Source of the DNA: an uncultured Clostridia bacterium
Lineage (GTDB): Bacteria > Bacillota > Clostridia > Christensenellales > Aristaeellaceae
Assembly (NCBI GenBank): GCA_934662505.1
Contig: CAKUKE010000010.1
Span: 1 to 64,000 of the forward strand
Length of the DNA: 64,000 bases
Direction of reading: 5' to 3'
The position numbers and the translations under genes are program-made. The notes under the pieces were generated by a model. That model worked only from the letters and a program-made list of their open reading frames with translations, did not search any database and was not told the origin of the DNA. The stretch's first letter is position 1, and each line of letters begins with the position of its first letter. Positions 25,581 through 34,161 of the stretch are shown here, piece after piece.

Positions 25581-26996
25581 TCAGCCAATGCTGCCCTTCA
25601 TTTCCAGCCGGATCAGATTGTTCATTTCCACCGCATATTCAACCGGCAGTTCCTTGGACACATTGTCGGCAAAGCCGCTGACGATCAGCGCCCGCGCATC
25701 CTCCTCCGACATACCGCGGCTCATCAGATAAAACACCGCTTCGCCGCTGATGCTGCCGATTTTCGCCTCGTGGCCGACGGCCGCCTTGCGGGTGCGGATG
25801 TCCATGGCGGGAATGGTATCCGACCGGGAATCGGAATCCAGCATGAGCGACTGGCAGGACACGGAGGACTTGCTGCCCTCCGCGCTCTTTTCCACCGTCA
25901 CGCTGCTGCGGAAGGTGCTGACGCCGCCGCTTTTGCTGATGGAACGGGTGTTCATAAAGGAACTGGTATCCCTGCCGATGTGCACGACTTTGGCGCCCGT
26001 ATCCAATTCCTGCCCTGCGCCCGCAAAGGTGACGCCGGTAAACGTCATTCTGGAACGGTCGCCCTTGAGTACGCTCATGGGATACAGGCAGCCCACGTGG
26101 GAGCCGAAGGAGCCGGACACCCACTCCACCGTGCCGCCCTCCTCCACCAGCGCCCGCTTGGTGTTCAGGTTGTACATGTTCTTCGACCAGTTCTCAATGG
26201 TGGAATAGCGCAGCGATGCGTTCTTCTTCACATACAGTTCCACGCAGCCCGCATGCAGATTGGCCACGTTGTACTTGGGAGCGGAGCACCCCTCGATAAA
26301 GTGCAGGCTGGCTCCCTCGTCCACGATGATCAGGGTGTGTTCAAACTGCCCCGCCCCCTTGGCGTTCAGGCGGAAATAGGACTGAAGCGGAATGGACAGG
26401 TGCACTCCCTTGGGCACGTATACAAACGAACCGCCCGACCACACCGCGCCGTGCAGCGCCGCAAACTTGTGATCGCTCGGCGGCACCAGCTTCATGAAAT
26501 AGTCGTGCACCATGCCGGCATATTCGCCCTTCATGGCGCTTTCCATGTCGGTGTATACCACGCCCTCGGCCGCCACCTCCCGGCGCACGTTATGGTACAC
26601 CAGTTCGGAGTCGTACTGCGCGCCCACGCCTGCCAGCGACTTGCGTTCCGCCTGAGGAATACCCAGCCGGTCAAAGGTGTCCTTAATGTCCTGCGGCACG
26701 TCCTTCCAGTCGTTGCGCATGGATGTTTTGGGGCGCACATAGGTGGCAATGTGCGCCATATCCAGCCCCTCCAGAGACGGTCCCCAGTTGGGGAGGGGCA
26801 TCTCGTTATAAATCTTCAGCGACTGCAGCCGAAATTCCCGCATCCATGCCGGATCATTCTTTTCGGCCGACAGCTTTTCAATGATCTCGGGCGTCAGCCC
26901 TTCTTCCATCCGATATGCGTCGTTTTCCGCGTCCCGGATGTCGTAAACGCTGCGGTCAATGTCCGCAACCTGACTTTTTTCCTTCATAGCCTTCAC
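25581..26996 (-). CDS. sufB: SufB, Fe-S scaffold subunit
   Basis: 471 aa, full length and highly conserved. YVPKGVHLSIPLQSYFR, EGCSAPKYNVANLHAGCVELYV and RTRKAAVGHEAKIGSISGEAVFYLMSRG are SufB hallmarks. With SufC and SufD it assembles 4Fe-4S clusters. The start is given at GTG 26996, which overlaps the sufC stop; ATG 26987 is an equally possible start three codons later. Confidence 0.96.
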   Translation of the reverse strand: MKAMKEKSQVADIDRSVYDIRDAENDAYRMEEGLTPEIIEKLSAEKNDPAWMREFRLQSLKIYNEMPLPNWGPSLEGLDMAHIATYVRPKTSMRNDWKDVPQDIKDTFDRLGIPQAERKSLAGVGAQYDSELVYHNVRREVAAEGVVYTDMESAMKGEYAGMVHDYFMKLVPPSDHKFAALHGAVWSGGSFVYVPKGVHLSIPLQSYFRLNAKGAGQFEHTLIIVDEGASLHFIEGCSAPKYNVANLHAGCVELYVKKNASLRYSTIENWSKNMYNLNTKRALVEEGGTVEWVSGSFGSHVGCLYPMSVLKGDRSRMTFTGVTFAGAGQELDTGAKVVHIGRDTSSFMNTRSISKSGGVSTFRSSVTVEKSAEGSKSSVSCQSLMLDSDSRSDTIPAMDIRTRKAAVGHEAKIGSISGEAVFYLMSRGMSEEDARALIVSGFADNVSKELPVEYAVEMNNLIRLEMKGSIG

Positions 26997-27751
26997 CGCG
27001 CCTCATCCGTCGCAAGGGCGGCAAAGCCTTTTTCATTGATGGTGTCTACCAGTTCAGAACCGCCGTTGAGCACGATCGTCCCGTTTTCCATCACATGGGT
27101 TTCATCCACGGTCAGCGCCTCCAGAATGCGGGTGCTGTGGGTGATGATCAGCAGCGAGCCGTGCTGCCGTTCGCGGAACAGGCGCACCCCCCGCGACACC
27201 GTGCGCACCGCGTCCACATCCAGCCCGGAATCCGTTTCATCCAGAATGGCCAGCTTGGGCTCCAGCATCAGCAGCTGCAGGATTTCGGCTTTTTTCTTTT
27301 CACCGCCCGAAAAGCCCACGTTCAGATCCCGCTCGGCATAGGACGCGTCCATGTCCAGCAGCGCCATGGTCTCCGCCAGCTTCTTTTTATAATCCCACAA
27401 GCGCAGCCGCTTGCCGCTTTTCTGCTCCAGCGCACTGCGGATAAAAGCGCTCAGAGTCACGCCGGGCACCTCCAGCGGGTTCTGGAAGGAGAGAAAAATG
27501 CCCTTGTTTGCCCGCTGATTGACGGGCATGTCGGTCACATCCTCCCCATCAAACACGATCCGGCCCGCCGTCACCGTGTAAGCCGGGTTGCCCGTCACCG
27601 CGTAGCCCAGCGTCGATTTGCCCGTCCCGTTGGGGCCCATCAGCACATGGGTTTCATCCCGTCCCACCGTCAGGTTCACCCCGTGGAGGATTTCTTTTTC
27701 ACCCACGCTCACATGCAGATCCTTGACTTCCAGCAGCGCTTCATGCTTCAT
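26993..27751 (-). CDS. sufC: SufC, Fe-S assembly ATPase
   Basis: 252 aa ABC-type ATPase without membrane domain. Walker A GPNGTGKST, signature FSGGEKKKAEIL, and Walker B LAILDETDSGLD are clear. It powers conformational changes of SufBD. ATG 27751 overlaps the stop of the Rrf2 regulator and the gene ends overlapping sufB, so translation of the three is coupled. Confidence 0.96.
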   Translation of the reverse strand: MKHEALLEVKDLHVSVGEKEILHGVNLTVGRDETHVLMGPNGTGKSTLGYAVTGNPAYTVTAGRIVFDGEDVTDMPVNQRANKGIFLSFQNPLEVPGVTLSAFIRSALEQKSGKRLRLWDYKKKLAETMALLDMDASYAERDLNVGFSGGEKKKAEILQLLMLEPKLAILDETDSGLDVDAVRTVSRGVRLFRERQHGSLLIITHSTRILEALTVDETHVMENGTIVLNGGSELVDTINEKGFAALATDEAR

Positions 27752-28211
27752 CTGTTTTTTCCTTCTTTTCCGCACCGGTACCGCAGGAGCAGCCGGTCAT
27801 TTTTTCTTTCGCGTCCAGCAAATCCTGAAGGGTATAGCTGTTTACGTATTCGTTAATGCGCGCTTCCAGCCCCTGCCAGAAGGGAAGGGTGTAGCATTTG
27901 CAAGCACCCTCGCACTTTTTGCCCGCCTCTGCCAGACAGGATACGGGCACCAGTTCCCCCTCCGCCGCCGTCAGCACCTCGCCCACGGTGTACTCGCAGG
28001 GTTTTCGCAGCAGCCGGAATCCGCCGTCCTTCCCCAGCGAGCTTTCCACCAGTCCGCTTTTGCACAGCGCGGTCATAATGCACTCAAGATATTTTCTGGA
28101 CAGGTTCTGCCGCTCGGCAATATCCTTGACCCGGATATTGCCCTCGCCGGACTGCTCGGCCATATCCAGCATGACCCGCAGGGCATACCGCCCCTTGGAG
28201 GAGACCATCAT
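27741..28211 (-). CDS. Rrf2-family regulator of the suf operon (IscR/SufR-like)
   Basis: 156 aa. The N-terminal winged helix (SSKGRYALRVMLDMAEQ, IAERQNLSRKYLECIM) is typical. A cysteine cluster (CLAEAGKKCEGACKCYTL, plus CSC near the C-terminus) can bind an Fe-S cluster, giving feedback control of Fe-S assembly. ATG 28211 is used; ATG 28208 is adjacent and equivalent. It is the first gene of the operon, and a 19-bp inverted repeat overlaps its -35 element. Confidence 0.93.
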   Translation of the reverse strand: MMVSSKGRYALRVMLDMAEQSGEGNIRVKDIAERQNLSRKYLECIMTALCKSGLVESSLGKDGGFRLLRKPCEYTVGEVLTAAEGELVPVSCLAEAGKKCEGACKCYTLPFWQGLEARINEYVNSYTLQDLLDAKEKMTGCSCGTGAEKKEKTDEA

Positions 28212-28278
28212 GCTATCCCCACCGTTCCTTTCCTTGCCGTACAGGAAGGGAGGCTTATTTCCTACCTTCCAGATGGGC

Positions 28279-28312
28279 ATTATAACGCCATACTCCTATA
28301 AAGTCAATAGGA
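28279..28312 (-). promoter_or_regulatory. suf operon promoter with candidate Rrf2 operator
   Basis: On the minus strand TTGACT (28307-28302), 17 bp, TATAAT (28284-28279). TCCTAT-N7-ATAGGA (28294-28312) is a perfect 6-bp inverted repeat spanning the -35 box; the Rrf2 protein encoded just downstream is the obvious candidate to bind it. Confidence 0.8.
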
Positions 28313-28385
28313 TATTTCTTCTTCCGAAAAAAGAAGCGGAGCACCCGGGAAAATGCGGAAAATGAAACTTTTTCCTTCCAGGCGG

Positions 28386-28414
28386 TTGACATTTTCCTTT
28401 TTTGCATGTATAAT
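28386..28414 (+). promoter_or_regulatory. Consensus promoter of tRNA-Pro
   Basis: TTGACA (28386-28391), 17 bp, TATAAT (28409-28414): an exact sigma-A consensus ending 11 bp before the tRNA. Confidence 0.93.
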
Positions 28415-28425
28415 CATTTTGTTGC

Positions 28426-28502
28426 CTGGGTGTAGCGCAGCTTGGTAGCGTGCTTGAATGGGGTTCAAGAGGCCGAGAGTTCAAATCTCTCCACCCAGAC
28501 CA
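28426..28502 (+). tRNA. tRNA-Pro (anticodon GGG)
   Basis: The acceptor stem CTGGGTG (28426-28432) pairs with CACCCAG (28492-28498), followed by A and an encoded CCA. The D arm GCGCAGCTTGGTAGCGTG, anticodon stem-loop CTTGA-ATGGGGT-TCAAG (anticodon GGG) and T arm GAGAGTTCAAATCTCTC are all intact. It reads CCC/CCU proline codons. Confidence 0.97.
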
Positions 28503-28503
28503 G

Positions 28504-28541
28504 AAAAGGACTTGAAACAATGTTTCAAGTCCTTTTTCATG
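28504..28541 (+). terminator. tRNA-Pro terminator
   Basis: AAAAGGACTTGAAAC (28504-28518) pairs perfectly with GTTTCAAGTCCTTTT (28522-28536), 3-base loop, then T run. It ends the tRNA transcript. Downstream to 28672 there is no gene. Confidence 0.95.
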
Positions 28542-28672
28542 CTCATCCGACTGTCCGGTACGTCTGCGGAAAGAACATGCCCTGTGCCACGGATGCGCGC
28601 GGCCAACCGACATGTTTTTTCCCCTCAACCCCTTCTGATCATCTGCGTTCTGCTTTCCGACCCGTGCAGCCG

Positions 28673-29854
28673 TTATTTCCAGCTTTCCAGAATGCGGAAC
28701 AGGCCTTCGAGCACGCCGGGCATGCGCACGTCCTCTGCCGCCACGGCGGGCAGGCTGGCGATGACCTTTCCCTCCAGCAGCAAGCGGATTTCACCGATCT
28801 CGTCGCCCTTTTTCACCGGCGCCCCCACGCTTTGAGGCAGGGTCACCTCCATGGAGACCGCTTTTTCCTGTCCGGTCTTCATCAGCATGGACACGGTGCC
28901 GCCGACGGCGACCCCTACCTGATCCCGGGCGCCCAGCGTGACGGGCACCGTATAGTCCAGTTGATTGCCCGCCTGACACAGCGTCACCCGACGGTAGGCC
29001 GCAAAGCCGTAATCCAGCATGGCTCTGGCTTCATCAAAGCGGGTCTGGCTGGACGAAGCGCCCAGTACGATGGCCGCCAGACGCATACCGTCCCGTTTGG
29101 CCGTCGCGCAGACGCAGTATTTGGCCTCGTTGGTCGACCCTGTTTTGAACCCGTCGCAGTCCTTATAAAACCGCACCAGACGGTTCGTATTGGTCAGCGC
29201 GGTTTTGCGGCCGCTGGGATGAACAAGATCGTCCATCCAGACGGACGCGGCCTGAAAATATGCCGGGTACTTGGCGATTTCCCGGCACAGACGCGCCACA
29301 TCTCTTGCGCAGGTATATTGTCCCTGCGCAGGGAGCCCCGTACAGTTGACATAATGGGTCGCCTGCAGACCGAGCTCCGCCGCACGGGCATTCATCTGCC
29401 GGGCGAAGGCCTCCTCCGTCCCCGCCAGATATTCCGCCAGCGCCACAGCGCTGTCGTTGCCGCTCGCCATCACCGTCGCCTGAAACAGCGTTTCCAGATC
29501 ATATTGGACATGGGCGTCCAGCAGCGCCTGAGAACCCGTTGCCCCCGCCGCGTTGGGCGATACCGTCACCCGATCCTGCCAGCCCACCGCGCCGCTTTCA
29601 ACCTTCTCCAGCACCAGAAGGGCAGTCATCAGCTTTGTGACCGATGCGACCGGCCGTTTTTCATCCGCGTTTTTTTCAAAAATGACCGCCCCGCTGTCCA
29701 CATCCATCAACAGCAGACTGGGTGCGGACAGCGCGATGGGCGGTTCATTTTCCATTGGCTCGGCTCGCGCAGAGAAAAAGCAGCCAAAGAGCAGCAGCAA
29801 TACCGTCAGAAAGGCAAACACGACCTTGGCAAAAGCGTTGTGAACCGTCCGCAT
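28673..29854 (-). CDS. D-alanyl-D-alanine carboxypeptidase (DacF/PBP-like)
   Basis: 393 aa secreted S11 serine peptidase. After a signal peptide (cleaved near ARA-EP, about residue 31) the three active-site motifs are present: SVTK (SxxK), SGND (SxN) and KTGS. The C-terminal part is a PBP5-like beta domain ending in an amphipathic helix (EGLFRILESW) for membrane attachment. It trims peptidoglycan stem peptides. The minus-strand neighbours include three VanY-like peptidases, also acting on wall peptides. Confidence 0.95.
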   Translation of the reverse strand: MRTVHNAFAKVVFAFLTVLLLLFGCFFSARAEPMENEPPIALSAPSLLLMDVDSGAVIFEKNADEKRPVASVTKLMTALLVLEKVESGAVGWQDRVTVSPNAAGATGSQALLDAHVQYDLETLFQATVMASGNDSAVALAEYLAGTEEAFARQMNARAAELGLQATHYVNCTGLPAQGQYTCARDVARLCREIAKYPAYFQAASVWMDDLVHPSGRKTALTNTNRLVRFYKDCDGFKTGSTNEAKYCVCATAKRDGMRLAAIVLGASSSQTRFDEARAMLDYGFAAYRRVTLCQAGNQLDYTVPVTLGARDQVGVAVGGTVSMLMKTGQEKAVSMEVTLPQSVGAPVKKGDEIGEIRLLLEGKVIASLPAVAAEDVRMPGVLEGLFRILESWK

Positions 29855-29918
29855 GCACCCATCCCCCGTTCTGTTCGTTCGGGGTTATTTTGACCGCGGC
29901 ACGGCAAAATATGCATGC

Positions 29919-30614
29919 TTACAGTTCCGCCAGCTGTTGACGGATCATTTCCGGCGTCGCATAGTTCAAAGGCGAGAAGGAACCCTCCAGTGCCGTTTCC
30001 AGTTTTTCACGGGCAGCGTCCCGCTTGCCGTCGGCCAGATCGTACTGCGCCAGAAAATACAGGGTGTCAATCTGCTTTTCCCGGAGAGCATGCGCCTTCT
30101 CAAAGTAGGTTCGCGCCGTGGCCTTATCGTCCAGCAGTCGATAGTACACCTGCCCCATATTGTCCAGCACCACGCTGTCCTCATCGTCATACTCCAGCGC
30201 TTCCTGATTATACGCCAGCGCCTTTTCCTTGTCCCCCGCCTCGATATACATATACCCCAGCGCCTGATAGGTCAGCCCGCAGGGCGCTTTCTGATGAGAC
30301 GCCTCCAGCAGGTGCAGCGCCTTGTCCATTTCACCCAGCTTCATCTGCGCCACGGCGTAGTTCATGAACAGCTGCGACCGCTTTTCCGCGCTCATGTCGG
30401 GCGCCTTTTCCGCCTTCTTCAGCATTTCCTTGACCTTGGCGTAGCGCTCCGCACCGCCCTTTTTCAGCAGGATCACCGAATAGGGCAGCAGATACTGGGC
30501 GCGGATCACCCCCGCGTTGTACAGCGCTTCATATTCTTTTTCCGCGCCCTCCACATCGCCCTTCTGATGCTTGAGCAGCGCTGAACGGATCTTAAAACCA
30601 TCCATCAGTCCCAT
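29919..30614 (-). CDS. TPR-repeat protein
   Basis: 231 aa cytoplasmic protein made almost wholly of tetratricopeptide repeats (for example TYQALGYMYIEAGDKEKALAYNQEAL and VLDNMGQVYYRLLDDKATARTYFEKA). No signal peptide or enzymatic domain is visible. ATG 30614 has AGGAGG upstream and overlaps the end of the YprB-like gene, so the two are cotranslated and may act together. The function is unknown. Confidence 0.8.
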   Translation of the reverse strand: MGLMDGFKIRSALLKHQKGDVEGAEKEYEALYNAGVIRAQYLLPYSVILLKKGGAERYAKVKEMLKKAEKAPDMSAEKRSQLFMNYAVAQMKLGEMDKALHLLEASHQKAPCGLTYQALGYMYIEAGDKEKALAYNQEALEYDDEDSVVLDNMGQVYYRLLDDKATARTYFEKAHALREKQIDTLYFLAQYDLADGKRDAAREKLETALEGSFSPLNYATPEMIRQQLAEL

Positions 30615-31732
30615 GACGTATTCCTCCTTATTTTCTGCAGGATCCTGCGGTACCTTTTCTGAATATCCTGTATTTCCCCGCCGCCGTTTTCCGCGCACAG
30701 CGCCAGCGCCTGACGGGTATGGCGCAGGGCGGCGGGAAGGTCGCCCGTTTTGTGCTCATATATTTTGGCCAGCGCAATATGCAGCCGCACGTCGCCGCTG
30801 CCGGCGTGCAGCGCGCGCTCATAAGCCGCGGCGCTCTGGGCATACAGCCCGCTCCGGCGCAGGCTCTCTGCCAGAAGCCGGTCGCTGGGCGCCGTCAGAC
30901 TGCCGCCCCGCGCCGCACGGTAGCACTTCCGCGCCATTTCAGCCTGCCCGCGCTTATCATATATTCGCCCCAGACTGAAAATATCCTCCCGTGCCGGTGC
31001 GGTCAAAGGCGACGCATGCAGGGCGATCAGCCGCTCCAGCACGTCCGAAAGGGAGGCGATGTCCTGCCGGTTATGGGTCAGCACGTCCTCCAGAAGTCCC
31101 ATATCCCCCGTCTTGAGGAAGGAAAAGTACCGCTCGGGCACCTGCGCGCCGGGCAGGTCATCCTGCCGCGTACGCCCCAGCACCGCTTCCTCCAGATGGG
31201 TCAGGTTGCACTTTTTCAGCCGCAGCTTCCACACCCGCCGGGCAATATGCACCAGATCGATGTGACGTTCGTACGCCGGCATGCGCATACGGTTCATGAT
31301 CATCCGGTTTTCCAGCAGCGGCAGGTCAAACGTGGAGCCGTTAAAGGTGCACAGCGTTCCCCGTTCCCTGATTCTGTCCGCCACCCGGCTCAAGACAAAG
31401 GCTTCCTCGTCGTAATCCCGCATCAGGTACTGTTCCACGGTCATTTCATCTCCGTCGAAGTACCCTACGCCCACCAGAAAAGCCACCGTTCCCGCGCCGC
31501 CGGAAAGCCCCGTGGTCTCGGTATCCAGAAACAAAAGCGACCGCCGGTCGATATCCTCCGCAGGAACGCCCAGCATGACGGACATCACGTCGCCCGGCAG
31601 TGTTTTTCTCAGCCCGCCCTCCGTCTTTTCCTGATGCCATCTGCGGACAAGGCACCCGTCGGATGGAGGACGCGCCGGCGCCTTTTTCTGCACGGAAACG
31701 CTTTTCAGTTTATCTCTCAGCGAAAGCGCCAT
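30605..31732 (-). CDS. YprB-like RNase H-fold nuclease with TPR tail
   Basis: 375 aa. Residues about 65-230 form a DEDD/RNase H-like exonuclease: FLDTETTGLSGG carries the first acidic residues, CTFNGSTFDLPLL the second, HIDLVHIARR the third, and HNRQDIASLSDVL the last aspartate. The C-terminal 120 residues are TPR-like (SLGRIYDKRGQAEMARKCYRAA). In Bacillus YprB is paired with a helicase YprA; none is adjacent here. ATG 31732 follows GGAGG and overlaps the preceding VanY-like gene by 23 bp. Substrate unknown. Confidence 0.82.
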   Translation of the reverse strand: MALSLRDKLKSVSVQKKAPARPPSDGCLVRRWHQEKTEGGLRKTLPGDVMSVMLGVPAEDIDRRSLLFLDTETTGLSGGAGTVAFLVGVGYFDGDEMTVEQYLMRDYDEEAFVLSRVADRIRERGTLCTFNGSTFDLPLLENRMIMNRMRMPAYERHIDLVHIARRVWKLRLKKCNLTHLEEAVLGRTRQDDLPGAQVPERYFSFLKTGDMGLLEDVLTHNRQDIASLSDVLERLIALHASPLTAPAREDIFSLGRIYDKRGQAEMARKCYRAARGGSLTAPSDRLLAESLRRSGLYAQSAAAYERALHAGSGDVRLHIALAKIYEHKTGDLPAALRHTRQALALCAENGGGEIQDIQKRYRRILQKIRRNTSWD

Positions 31733-32582
31733 CCTCTGCCTCCGTCCGATTTGCGTAGTACGCGGAAAAGCGCTCCAGCACGGCGCACTTCTCCCGGTCG
31801 TCCCGGGCGGCCGAATCACCCAGCGCCTCCACCGTTTCAAACCGACCCGCGCGCATATCCGCCGCCAGCCCGTACAGAAGGTCGGCGTCGGCGTTCAGCA
31901 GCACATACTCCGGCCACTGGGACGCATAAGCCGCATAGGCCTCAAAGGACAGATTCAGACGGGTCAGTGCCTGCGCGTGCGCCTGCCCCAGATACCGCAC
32001 GTGCCACGGCTCTGCGGCGTAGCCTGTTTCCTCCGTCCATTCCGCCCGATAACGAATGACGAAGCCGAACCGGCTGCAGTTGTCATTCACCCACCTGCCC
32101 TCGTCCGTTTCCAGAAAGGCGCGGTTGAGCCGGCGGAAGGTATCGCTCACCACATCCATGGCCAGCCCCAGCTGATGCTCGCTGGCGCCGGGCGGCGCCA
32201 CGGTGCGCCACGCCCTTTCCCGGCTGCCCACACTGTCCACCTTGTTCTGAAACAGGATGGACTGCACACCGAAGGAACGGTACCCGGACACCGCCAGCAG
32301 GGTATACCCTGCCTCCTCGCGGGCGGCGGCAAACATGGCCTCCAGCGCCCGGGCGGCCTTCGGCCGCATGTAAATGTTTTCCCGCTGCGATTTTTTATTG
32401 GCAGGCACTTCGGGCTGGATCAGTTCCGCCGGCTGATAATGCCGGGCGATTTTATGCTCGCGGTTCACCAGCCGCAGCATGCTGTCATCCTCGTCAAAAA
32501 CAGACGCCCGGGCGCAGCAGGGCAGCGCAGCGCACAGCGCCGCCGCGCACACCAGAAGGCACAGGCGTCTGAAAACCGTCAT
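31710..32582 (-). CDS. VanY-like D,D-carboxypeptidase, copy 1
   Basis: 290 aa secreted zinc peptidase (M15B). A signal peptide ends near residue 27. The zinc and catalytic blocks are SEHQLGLAMDV (SxHxxGxAxD) and EPWHVRYLG (ExxH). SGYRSFGVQSILFQ is the family substrate block. A C-terminal extension of about 60 residues after the peptidase domain is absent from the other two copies. It is first of a run of three related genes; by family it would remove terminal D-alanine from wall peptides. Confidence 0.9.
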   Translation of the reverse strand: MTVFRRLCLLVCAAALCAALPCCARASVFDEDDSMLRLVNREHKIARHYQPAELIQPEVPANKKSQRENIYMRPKAARALEAMFAAAREEAGYTLLAVSGYRSFGVQSILFQNKVDSVGSRERAWRTVAPPGASEHQLGLAMDVVSDTFRRLNRAFLETDEGRWVNDNCSRFGFVIRYRAEWTEETGYAAEPWHVRYLGQAHAQALTRLNLSFEAYAAYASQWPEYVLLNADADLLYGLAADMRAGRFETVEALGDSAARDDREKCAVLERFSAYYANRTEAEDGAFAER

Positions 32583-32607
32583 GACCGCTTCTCCTTTTCA
32601 GTTTTCA

Positions 32608-33411
32608 TCAGTAGAAGGTGGAAAAATCTTCCTCGCCATCGTCGCCCACATCCAGCACGATCGCCTCGTTGGGCAGCGCCCGCTCAGCAATGAGCGCCTG
32701 AAAATCGCCGCCCTTTTGCTCGTATTCCTCCAGATAGGCGCGCCACTGCGCCGTAAACTCCTCCAGACACAGCCCGTTCGCATGGATATAGGCCGCCGCT
32801 TCCTTCCCCACATAACGCAGATGCCAGGGTTCGTACTTGATATGGGTAATATCTTCCTTGTCGGAAAGATAGCGGATGATAAAGCCGAATTCATGGCAGT
32901 GCTCGGCCATCCACTGCGCCTCCTGTGTTTCACCGAAGCGCTCGTTCATACCGCTTTTTTGCGTCCACGCATAGTTCAGCACATCCACGCCCAGACCGGT
33001 CTGGTGATCGCTGGCGCCCGGATAGGACACCAGATCGTCGTCGTAGCCCATTTTCTCCAGACGGTTGTAATACATGGTCTTCTGGGTCTTGTAGCTCCGA
33101 TACGCGCTTTTCACATACAGGGTATACCCGTCCTCCCGGGCGGCGTCAAACATGTCCGTCAGCGCCTGCGCGGCCTCCTTGCGCATCTGCGCGTCCTGCA
33201 CCGTACGCTTCACCGTCAGTTTGACCAGATCGCCGGGCTCATAATCGCTGGCAAGCAGTTCGTCGTCATTGGTCAGCGTGATATAGCCGGCTTTATTGAC
33301 GATCACCTCCGGGCTGACCGGAAACTCCCACGCCGGCAGCGTTTCACACAGCCCCGCCGCCGTGCTCAACGCAAGAACGGCGCTCAGCAGCAGCATGCAT
33401 ACACGTTTCAT
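32608..33411 (-). CDS. VanY-like D,D-carboxypeptidase, copy 2
   Basis: 267 aa with a signal peptide. The motifs are SDHQTGLGVDV and EPWHLRYVG, with SAYRSYKTQKTMYY in the substrate block. It is the most divergent of the three: Asp replaces Glu in SEHQ and the insert before the zinc motif is different (LEKMGYDDDLVSYPG). The ATG overlaps the stop of copy 3 (ATGA), so the two are translationally coupled. Confidence 0.9.
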   Translation of the reverse strand: MKRVCMLLLSAVLALSTAAGLCETLPAWEFPVSPEVIVNKAGYITLTNDDELLASDYEPGDLVKLTVKRTVQDAQMRKEAAQALTDMFDAAREDGYTLYVKSAYRSYKTQKTMYYNRLEKMGYDDDLVSYPGASDHQTGLGVDVLNYAWTQKSGMNERFGETQEAQWMAEHCHEFGFIIRYLSDKEDITHIKYEPWHLRYVGKEAAAYIHANGLCLEEFTAQWRAYLEEYEQKGGDFQALIAERALPNEAIVLDVGDDGEEDFSTFY

Positions 33412-34100
33412 ATCGCTTCATCCTCCTGCGTCATCAGGGCATACTGCGCCTGACGAAGCTGCTCCACGTAGTATTCAAAGGGGATATCCGCCTCATAAAT
33501 GGCCCGCGCATGCTCCGCGCCCACATAACGGATATGCCACGGTTCATAGGCGTAACCGGTAATATCCGTCCATTCTTCCTTGTAGCGGATAATAAACCCG
33601 AAGCGCCAGCAGTTTTCGGCCACCCATTTTCCCTCAGGCGTATCGCCGAAGGAGCCGGTCAGCCCGGTGTTTTTATCGCAGCCCAGATCCATGGCCAGCC
33701 CCAGCTGATGCTCGCTGGCGCCGGGAGGCGCCACATAAAGCAGCGCCTTTTTTCGGCCGACAGAGCGCACCTTACGTTCGAAAATGGCGCTCTGGGTACC
33801 GTAGCTGCGGTAACCGGATATGGCGATCAAACTGAAGCCGCCTTCTTCCTTCGCGGCGGCAAACATTTCCTCCAGCGCCTGCGCTGCTTCGCTGCGCATT
33901 TTCACCGCGCTGCTGGAGCGGCGCACGTTGGGCATGATCAGATCCTCAGGTTCATAATCCGACCCGATGGTATACTCCCGGTTGACCAGAAAAAGGCAGC
34001 CGCCCAGATTCATCCGGCTCACGTATCCGTTCAGCGTGCTTTCGCCCAGGGTCAGCAGCGTCAAGAACAATGTCAGAAGCCGCGCCAGCATCCCTTTCAC
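33408..34100 (-). CDS. VanY-like D,D-carboxypeptidase, copy 3
   Basis: 230 aa. An N-terminal hydrophobic helix (residues about 4-20) serves as signal or anchor. SEHQLGLAMDL and EPWHIRYVG carry the zinc ligands; SGYRSYGTQSAIF is the substrate block. It is closest to copy 1. The three genes probably arose by tandem duplication. It is the first gene of the set and lies 61 bp after hflX. Confidence 0.9.
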   Translation of the reverse strand: MKGMLARLLTLFLTLLTLGESTLNGYVSRMNLGGCLFLVNREYTIGSDYEPEDLIMPNVRRSSSAVKMRSEAAQALEEMFAAAKEEGGFSLIAISGYRSYGTQSAIFERKVRSVGRKKALLYVAPPGASEHQLGLAMDLGCDKNTGLTGSFGDTPEGKWVAENCWRFGFIIRYKEEWTDITGYAYEPWHIRYVGAEHARAIYEADIPFEYYVEQLRQAQYALMTQEDEAI

Positions 34101-34161
34101 GCTCCTTTTGCATGCTTCTTCAGATAAAACGGGGACAGCTTCCTTTTTTATCCTGCGGCGG

